DNA from: Mytilus galloprovincialis
Taxonomy: Eukaryota; Mollusca; Bivalvia; Mytilida; Mytilidae
Assembly (NCBI RefSeq): GCF_965363235.1
Contig: NC_134849.1
Coordinates: forward strand, 63,383,122-63,447,121
Reading direction: 5' to 3'
Length of the DNA: 64,000 nt
The notes below the pieces were generated by a model that ran no database searches, was not told where the DNA came from, and saw nothing but the letters and a program-made list of their open reading frames with translations. The translations under genes and the position numbers were made by a program. Below are positions 57,096 to 64,000 of the stretch, piece by piece; position 1 is the stretch's first letter, and every line of letters begins with the position of its first letter.

Positions 57096-58680
57096 TTTTA
57101 ACTGTACTTTCAGTTTAATATAGCAATATGTAAATGTATGTGTATTCCTTTTATTATTAATAGAAGTTACACATTCATCTGTGTCAAACCACAATCCAAA
57201 TCCAAGTATAGTGTGTATTTTTTCTTATTATCTGTGTTATTTAAAGCAAGTAAGTTTTAAATTTGAATTAAAAAACCTAAAATGTATGCCAATAGGCATA
57301 TATCAAGTGACTAGATTAAAAAAGCTGGTTTCAGGAAGGGAAAATGGTCGTCTTACTCACGATGTAAATTGCATTCTGTTTTAATAAAACAAAGGTAAAT
57401 TATTAGGGTTAAATAAGCAGTATATAAATTGTGTTTATATATGTAACTAATCCAAATGAGTCGTACATAGGCCCTGTGTGGAAAATCTATTTGTAGTTAT
57501 TTTGTCACAAATAAATGTTTTGAAACTGGATGACTGCTATTATGGTTTACTTTTTAATTAAAATTCACAGTCATCAATACCTGTTTTGCTGAATATAAGG
57601 TGTTCCAAATAAAGGTTATATTGGAATTAATCTGCTGTGTGTTGTGTAGATATAACAGTAGAAACAAGGTTTCTCAAAGGTGACAGAAAAAAATATTTTT
57701 AGAATATATTGTTTGATGGCTGGGACAAACTCCCACAGACATATAAATCAACCATATAGGTACCGCTAGGTGACAAGGCATTAAATTTAACCATGTTGAT
57801 CTATATTAACATAAGTCTGTACATCAAAAAGTTGGTAACTGTTATCTTCTTAGTTTTCCTCAACCAATTGTTATGAAACTTATACACATTGCTTTATAAT
57901 ATTACCATAAATCACAGATCATGTTTGACTTTTGGTTGTGCCAGCTTAATTGGTCATCAGTTATGCCAGTTTATAACGTTATATGGGGGGATTCTCCATT
58001 TATGTTCTTTTGTGTGCAGTCTTTTGTGTAAGGTCATGTTGGCAGAGGTGCAAAACAAGTTATAAGAAAGTCGTTAGATTGCAAATATCAAAAACCTGCA
58101 CAAAATCAAGATATTTCTGCTGGAAGAGTGTCATATTAAAAAAACAAAATAATTTGACCTTTAAGTCAAAGGTGAAGGTGATATATAGCTGCAAGCCATG
58201 TTCACAAAAATAATTTATTATAACACACATGATATTGAGAATAGTTGAAAAGTTGTAAACAAATCTGTCAAAAAGGCTTTCAAAACTCTAAAAAGTCCCA
58301 AAAAAAATGATGTTTCCTATTTTTTTAATTTTTTTTTTTGTACATGAACATTTATAATGTACTTACTGTCGATACACACATATTTATATTATTTTTTTTC
58401 ACCCATGTGAATACCACTGTCCTTCTTATATATTTATAGTTAATTTAACTATTGTCAGTTTATTGTCTTAATCAAGGATTTGTATAGTACTACACAAATC
58501 CTTCAGTCTTAATACTGTATATGCCATAACCATTCAATGTAAAATGTGTTTGTGGTAATAAAAAGTGTTTATTGTCTAATGTCCGCTATTTATTTTTTAC
58601 TAATTTATGTGTTTTAAAATAAAAATTGTGATGTTCAAACGTCAATGTGTCTAATAAAATATTAATATATTGGGGTGGCT
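57096..58680. other. Intergenic between the DDE-like gene and the Rab20-like gene
   Basis: AT-rich. Open frames at 57181-57384 and 57983-58213 show no domain or splice context. Nothing else is recognised. Confidence 0.45.
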
Positions 58681-58809
58681 GGTGACATACTGTTACGCTT
58701 AACATACGTGTGGTATTTAACTTAACCAGATCGCAATCAATAAAAACTTCCGGTTTAGTTTCCCAGCTGGGTGTGATGATTCAAAGATTCTTGATTATGA
58801 CACCCACGT

Positions 58810-58820
58810 CTATAAATATA
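58810..58820 (+). promoter_or_regulatory. TATA-like box before the Rab20-like gene
   Basis: 'ctataaatata' lies only about 30 bp before the ATG at 58848. If it is used, the 5' UTR would be nearly absent, so the true start may lie upstream or this is chance AT-rich sequence. Confidence 0.3.
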
Positions 58821-58847
58821 AACTGACACCCCAAAGTGAAAGGGAAA

Positions 58848-58876
58848 ATGGCAACCCCAGAAATAAAGAAGAAAGC
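58848..58876 (+). CDS. RAB20: Rab20-like small GTPase, exon 1
   Basis: ATG GCA ACC CCA encodes MATPEIKKKA up to a strong donor GTAAGT after GC (phase 2). With the exons at 60142-60235 and 62564-62620 it makes the first 60 residues of a Rab protein: the basic N-terminus, the P-loop GEYSVGKT (18-25) and the switch I region (TIGAAFFLKQW, 42-52). Rab GTPases cycle between GDP and GTP on membranes and direct vesicle traffic; vertebrate Rab20 acts on endosome/phagosome maturation. The pattern of TVGGAFYLKQW after the P-loop exon in vertebrate Rab20 is the basis of the name. The remaining exons (WDTAG, NKxD, C-terminal cysteines) lie beyond the window. Confidence 0.75.
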
Positions 58877-59145
58877 GTAAGTTTTTCTTATCACACAACA
58901 ATTCGCCGTATTCAAAATAAAAGACAACTTAAAAAACAAACAACATGAAATTGAAGTTGCATCAACTTCAGTTTGATAAGATCAGATAATTCTATGAAAG
59001 GCTTGACAATTAGAATTCTAAGAATAATAAAGATTTCATATCTGCAAAAAAATTACATGCTTTATCAATCTATATTCGTATATATGTGATGATGGATATT
59101 CAGCATGCTGTAAATAAGTTAATAGTTGCATGTGTAGTGATCTTA

Positions 59146-59614
59146 CGGTATCTCGAATGACCGAATAACACTGTTAATATCTGAATAACACTTGTAATGA
59201 CCGAATGACACTTGAAATTTTAATATTAGCCCATATTGGTGACTTTTTAAACATTGATCATTAAATAATGATATATTATCGATGTATTTTATAACTTATA
59301 AATGATTTACAGAAAGCAGATAAGTTCGTACAAAACTTTTTAAATTTAGCGTGTACATCCAATATGGTGACCACGGAAATCACAATGGCCGCCATGTTCG
59401 ATTTACTCGCTAAATTTAAAATGATCTTTATGAACTTATCTGCTTTCTGTAAATCATTTTAAGATATAAAATACATCAACAATATATTATTATTTAATAA
59501 TCAAAGTTTAAAAGTTACCAATATGTGCTAATAATATTAAGATTTAAAGTGTTATTCGGTCATTACAAGTGTTATTCGGATAATAACAGTGTTATTCGGT
59601 CATTCGTGTTACCC
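59146..59614. mobile_element. Foldback/MITE element with arms of about 210 bp and a 9-bp target duplication
   Basis: The left end CGGTATCTCGAATGACC and the complement of the right end GGGTAACACGAATGACC match at most positions. The arms stay complementary for about 210 bp, with 'tcagataagttcgt'-type sequence near the inner ends, around a short centre. GTGATCTTA flanks both ends (59137-59145, 59615-59623). The outer arms repeat 'gaccgaataacac' several times. It lies in intron 1 of the Rab20-like gene. A transcript would fold into a long double-stranded hairpin. Confidence 0.88.
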
Positions 59615-59703
59615 GTGATCTTATTTCACTGGCTATGACACTAACAGTATCAGTAACAACAACTGTAACAGCAGAGATTCTACATGTACATACAAAATCA
59701 TAT

Positions 59704-59776
59704 TTGTCTCCCTGGGGACTGGAACCTGAGACCTCTGTGTTACAAGGCAACTCATATGCTGACTAAGCCATTTACA
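59704..59776 (-). ncRNA. tRNA-like sequence (possible SINE head or tRNA pseudogene)
   Basis: On the minus strand an A-box-like TGGCTTAGTCAG (59759-59770) and a perfect B-box GGTTCCAGTCC (59716-59726) have tRNA spacing. The anticodon stem pairs badly and the acceptor stem is not convincing, so a functional tRNA is unlikely. Confidence 0.35.
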
Positions 59777-60141
59777 ATTTAGCATACATAAAGAAGGGCT
59801 GTCTTAGCTCGACTGCTTACGACTGACTAAGTCATGTATCTACCACATTTAGAAAATGAGAGAAGCAATGCAATCCACTCTCAATTACAAGAAGCTTATT
59901 GTTAACTTGAACACTTATTAGATATACTATATGTAGGTTGGGTTGGAATTTAATAAATTACAATGATTGAGAAGCTTTTATATTTCCTTACAACATGTAC
60001 AAACAGAATGTGATCAAAACAGTCAGCTGATTTTACAGAGTTATTTCCCTGTATACAATGTGTTATGTACCACCTTAACATGCTTTAATAAGAAACCAAA
60101 AAGTCTTATAAATAATTGCTATTTCAATATTTGAATTGCAG

Positions 60142-60235
60142 AGACCTTAAGGTTATCATCCTTGGAGAATACAGTGTTGGGAAGACCTGTTTTGTTAACC
60201 GTTATATAGAAGGGAAGTTTGGTAAAACAGAAGCG
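60142..60235 (+). CDS. RAB20: Rab20-like small GTPase, exon 2 (P-loop)
   Basis: It reads DLKVIILGEYSVGKTCFVNR and YIEGKFGKTEA after completing the split codon GC|A. GEYSVGKT is the G1 nucleotide-binding loop, with Lys24 and Thr25 contacting phosphate and magnesium. Acceptor aattgcag, donor gtatgt, phase 2 to 0. Confidence 0.85.
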
Positions 60236-60323
60236 GTATGTTTTAAGGTCGTTTTTATTGTATCAAAGAAGAAAATGCAACTTGAGCATGTGTATGTTGT
60301 GATGGCTACTGATTACTGTATAA

Positions 60324-60978
60324 CAGTCAGGGGTGCTACTTGAACAAGTGATTACATTATCACCTATTTCAGTGATTGTTTAATTTCAGTTATCACCTAT
60401 TTAAGTGATTTTGGTGTTTTCTTTCATCTTCAAATGCTAATTTCATTGATTTTCCATACTTTCACAAACTTTTCTATAATTGTCCTACATAAATCAATTA
60501 TCCCTTTATCTTTGGATATCAATTTCACCAGTGGGCAGTAAGTTAGTGCCTAAAGCTTTTAAAAGTACCCTTGGGAATTGTTCTGTAATCAAATATTCAT
60601 TAACTACTCTTACTTTCAGTCAAAGGTCAACAATATTAGGTGACCTGATTGGTTTTCTTTAGAATTAGAATGATTTATTTTAAGGTTATGTCCTGATCTA
60701 CAAATTATTCCAGGCTTATCAAGTAAATGACAATTTCTGCATGTACATAGTTGTTTTTTCAATGTAATTCTGGTCTTTTTACAAATAAAAAAATCAAGCT
60801 TGTGGGGAAAATATCCAAAAAATGTTATAAACACTTATTGTAGTGATTACATTTTAACTTTTCAAATTACTTGTTTCATTGATTTTGAAAAGTCTGTGTG
60901 AAAATTTTAAATATTTCCCAGCCAAAATCACTAAAGAAGTGATTTTGAAATCACTTGTTTAAGTAGTACCCCTGACTG
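60324..60978 (+). mobile_element. Terminal-inverted-repeat element of 655 bp in Rab20-like intron 2
   Basis: The ends CAGTCAGGGGTGCTACTTG and CAAGTAGTACCCCTGACTG-type complement (right end 'aagtagtacccctgactg') form inverted repeats of about 28 bp that include 'caagtgatt'. Repeated 'aagtgatt' motifs fill both subterminal regions. CAGT...ACTG ends next to TA would fit Tc1/mariner, but the left flank reads TAA rather than TA, so the superfamily is open. Confidence 0.78.
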
Positions 60979-61069
60979 TATAATGCATTGTAATGGCACC
61001 TCTGTTAAAATTTTCAATCAAACACATTATTTTGTGGAAATTATGCATTCATGCAATAGATAAACATTT

Positions 61070-61140
61070 AGAATGGAAATGGGGAATGTGTCAAAGAGAC
61101 AAACCCGACCATAGAACAGTCAACAGCCGAACTAACATTA
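61070..61140 (+). repeat. Dispersed mussel repeat, short fragment
   Basis: 'atggggaatgtgtcaaagag' and 'acaaacccgaccatagaaca' are the start of a repeat I recognise as common in mussels; the complement of part of it occurs at 40690-40735 ('ctctatggtcgggttgttg'). Confidence 0.55.
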
Positions 61141-61230
61141 CATGTATGTGTTGCAATATATATTTTGCAATTAAGTATTAGTAATGTTTTGAAACTTTCA
61201 AATCAATCAGTTTATAGTGTAAGCACCTTG

Positions 61231-62042
61231 TTAGGCAACTTGGTTAAAGAATCTTTATATTGTAGTAACATTATGTTAGGCAACTTGGGTTCTTTATATT
61301 GTAAGAACACCATGTGCATGATGTTTGGCAAATTAGACTCTTTATATTGTATGAACACCATGTTAGGCAACTTGGGCTCTTTATATTGTATGAACACCAT
61401 TTTCATGATGTTTGGCAACTTGGACTCTTTATATTGTATGAACACCATGTTAGGCAACTTGGGCTCTTTATATTGTATGAACACCATTTTCATGATGTTT
61501 GGCAACTTGGACTCTTTATATTGTATGAACACCATGTTAGGCAACTTGGGCTCTTTATATTGTATGAACACCATTTTCATGATGTTTGGCAACTTGGACT
61601 CTTTATATTGTATGAAAACCATGTTAGGCAACTTGGGCTCTTTATATTGTATGAACACCATGTTAGGCAACTTGGGCTCTTTCTATTGTATGAAAACCAT
61701 GTTAGGCAACTTGGGTTCTTTATATTGTATGAACACCATGTTCATGATGTTTGGCAAATTGGACTCTTTATATTGTATGAACACCATGTTAGGCAACTTG
61801 GGCTCTTTATATTGTATGAACACCATGTTAGGCAACTTGGGCTCTTTCTATTGTATGAAAACCATGTTACGCAACTTGTTTTATATTGTATGAAAACCAT
61901 GTTAGGCAACTTGGGCTCTTTCTATTGTATTAAAACCATGTTATGCAACTTGCTTTATATTGTATGAAAACCATGTTAGGCAACTTGGACTCTTTCTATT
62001 GTATGACCATTATGTTAGACAATTAGGTTCTGCATATTGTAT
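61231..62042 (+). repeat. Intronic minisatellite with 39- and 48-bp units and an 87-bp higher-order repeat
   Basis: Units of 39 bp ('ttaggcaacttgggctcttt', 'atattgtatgaacaccatg') alternate with 48-bp units that add 'ttcatgatgtttggcaa'. The pair repeats with an exact 87-bp period at 61361, 61448, 61535 and 61622. All lengths are multiples of three, so long open frames exist on both strands (242 and 217 codons forward, 152 reverse). They repeat low-complexity peptides (MLGNLGSLYCMNT) and lie inside an intron, so they are not called genes. Confidence 0.92.
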
Positions 62043-62089
62043 GAAATACAACAATGTATAAATATACCATTGATTTTTAACAGTTATAT

Positions 62090-62400
62090 GAAAGAAAGCA
62101 GATGTGTTATGATTGCCAACGAGACAACTTTCCACCAAAGACCAAAATTAGATAAAAGTCAACAAATATATACCGGTAGGTCACTGTATAGCCTTCAACA
62201 ATGAGCAAAATCCATACCACATATATAGTAAGCTATAAAAGCCCCGAAATGACAAATGTAAAACAATTCAAACCAGAAAACTGACAGCTCAATTTATGAT
62301 CATGACAATAAACAAAAAAACAAATATTATTGACAGAAACAAATAACAACTGGTCACTGAACTACTGGCTCCTTACTGGTACCCTATAGGTCTACAAGTA
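62090..62400 (+). repeat. Dispersed mussel repeat, long copy in Rab20-like intron 2
   Basis: 'agatgtgttatgattgccaa', 'gagacaactttccaccaaag', 'tataaaagccccgaaatgac', 'aaaactgacagctcaattta' and 'actactggctccttactggt' follow the family order for about 300 bp. Confidence 0.78.
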
Positions 62401-62563
62401 CCTTCTTTTGTTGATTTGCGTACCAGCTTGAACATATCTATGCATATTCATGATATTCTACATCATTCATGTTTATGGTTGTGAATTACAATTACTTTAC
62501 ATTATCAAAGTTCTTGTCTTGCAATTAGTGACTTTTGTTATTTTATGTCATGTCTTTTTTTAG

Positions 62564-62620
62564 ACCATTGGAGCAGCTTTCTTTTTAAAACAATGGGGAC
62601 CATATAATGTTGCTGTTTGG
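62564..62620 (+). CDS. RAB20: Rab20-like small GTPase, exon 3 (switch I)
   Basis: A 57-bp exon, phase 0 at both ends: TIGAAFFLKQWGPYNVAVW. Thr42 is the switch I threonine that senses GTP. The AFFLKQW stretch closely resembles AFYLKQW of vertebrate Rab20 and is unlike most Rabs. Acceptor ttttttag, donor gtaagt. The next exon should begin with the DTAG motif, outside the window. Confidence 0.85.
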
Positions 62621-63186
62621 GTAAGTCTAATTTCTATTTAAGACAAGAAATTTTAATCTTTTTTATATGAAAATATACATGATATACATACATGTACCCT
62701 TACAACATGAACAAAGTTCTTGGACATGATGAAGCTGGATTTTGTCTAGCTTGATAATTAGGTTAAATATCCAATGCTGACTCAAAATTTATCAGATTAG
62801 AGGGAGTCCTGATCGGGGCTTAAAAACATGAAATCCAGAGGTCCCAAATGTAAAGAAATTTAAATCCCTACATCCAGAAATTCAGAAAAAGATTGCTAGA
62901 TCACGAAACAATCAATCCCGAAATACCGAGCTTAAAAACACCAGATCCTGGAGTCCTGATAAAGGTCTGACCCCTCAGAGTAGGCTTAAATAACAGATTG
63001 AAATATGAATCTCTGTTGATTGATTAAATAAAAGATTAGAGCCTAGACATGCTAGATGGTTTTTTTTTATTTATGTATTTTTTTTTTTATTTCTAGGCTA
63101 TTTTTCTAAGACTATTCTTTATAAAATTTGCCTGTTATTCTCACACCCCATTGTTCTTTATTTCTCTATTTTTTATGCCTATTTTT

Positions 63187-63850
63187 GTCGAGCCTGCAAC
63201 TTTTGTTGAAGAAAGCTCGACATAGGGATAGTGATCCGGCGGCGGCGGCGTTAGCTAACTTCTTAAAAGCTTCATATTTTAGAAGGTAGAAGACCTGGAT
63301 GCTTCATACTTTGTATATAGATGCCTCATGTTACAAACTTTCCGTCAGTCACATGACCAATGTCCTTGACCTCATATTCATGGTTCAGTGACTACTTGAA
63401 AAAAAAGTTAAGATTTTTTGTAATGTTAAATTCTCTCTTATTATAAGTTATTGGATAACTATATTTGGTATGTGCGTACCTTGCAAGGTCCTCATGCCTG
63501 TCAGACAGTTTTCACTTGACCTCAACCTCATTTCATGGATCAGTGAACAAGGTTAAGTTTTGGTGGTCAAGTCCATATCTCAGATACTATAAGCAATAGA
63601 TCTAGTATATTCGGTGTATGGAAGCACTGTAAGGTGTACATGTCCATATGGCAGGTGTCATCTGACCTTGACCTCATTTTCATGGTTCAGTGGTTATAGT
63701 TAAGTTTTTGTGTTTTGGTCTGTTTTTCTTTTACTATATGCAATAGGTCTACTATATTTGGTGTATGGACTGATTGTAAGGTGTACATGTCTAGCTGACA
63801 GTTGTCATCTGACCTTGACCTCATTTTCATGGTTCAGTGGTCAAAGTTAA
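63187..63850 (-). mobile_element. HINE-like element family 2
   Basis: The left hairpin at 63187-63221 ('gtcgagc' pairing with 'gctcgac') follows a T run and is followed by (ggc)n at 63238-63252. The body repeats a unit with 'tgaccttgacctcatttt' and 'catggttcagtg' (about 63367, 63518, 63662, 63812). The plan is like that at 53745. It lies in the intron after exon 3 of the Rab20-like gene. Confidence 0.55.
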
Positions 63851-63856
63851 GTTTTT

Positions 63857-64000
63857 ATACGACCGCAAATTTTGAAAAAATTTTCGTCGTATATTGCTAT
63901 CACGTTGGCATCAGCGTCGTCGTCGTCGTCGTCGTCGTCCGGCGTCCGAATACTTTTAGTTTTCGCACTCTAACTTTAGTAAAAGTGAATAGAAATCTAT
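63857..64000 (-). mobile_element. HINE-like element family 3, cut by the window edge
   Basis: The hairpin 63857-63892 ('atacgac' with 'gtcgtat', and 'caaatttt' with 'aaaatttt') follows 'gttttt' and precedes a (cgt)n microsatellite at 63915-63940. The sequence continues past the window. It has the same plan as families 1, 2 and 4. Confidence 0.5.

Noticed and set aside
61165-61967. 242-, 217- and 152-codon open frames
   Set aside because: All are frames of a minisatellite whose units are multiples of three. They overlap on both strands and lie within an intron of the Rab20-like gene.

Overview
This looks like nuclear DNA of a bivalve mollusc, most likely a mussel of the genus Mytilus. The window is AT-rich, gene-poor and full of introns and short transposon remnants. 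Many interspersed repeats match my memory of Mytilus genomic sequence. That assignment is from memory, not from a search.

Three gene systems can be supported. (1) Between about 4.5 and 39.2 kb lies a local family of genes for secreted proteins with an N-terminal PAN/apple-like domain and a C-type-lectin-like domain (CTLD), built from three exons joined by phase-1 introns. One copy is complete (25096-30681, 235 residues). An older copy (4558-12395) is a pseudogene with an hAT-like insertion in its last exon. A third copy keeps only an intact middle exon (23497-23667). A fourth piece is a last exon on the minus strand (38911-39135). (2) From 46674 to 53586 there is a seven-exon gene of an uncharacterised invertebrate family with DDE-transposase-like motifs; it carries two frame breaks and one in-frame stop. 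(3) From 58848 to the right edge lies the 5' part of a Rab20-like small GTPase gene.

The most striking feature is a 66-bp satellite array of about 104 units (16371-23225). It sits exactly where two paralogues of the lectin family carry a single unit in an intron, so the array appears to have grown from an ordinary intronic sequence. A second array of about 12 units (32753-33530) has the same 3' flank. The unit is a multiple of three and its consensus has one open frame, but its intronic position argues against coding.

The rest is mobile-element fossil material. It includes four hAT-like elements (three with full or near-full 8-bp target duplications), a PIF/Harbinger-like element whose empty site is preserved in a paralogue, and several TTAA-flanked MITEs, one nested inside an hAT-like element. 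There are also five foldback palindromes, four elements with Helentron/HINE-like architecture, 3' fragments of a LINE-like retroelement, and a tandem minisatellite in an intron of the Rab20-like gene.
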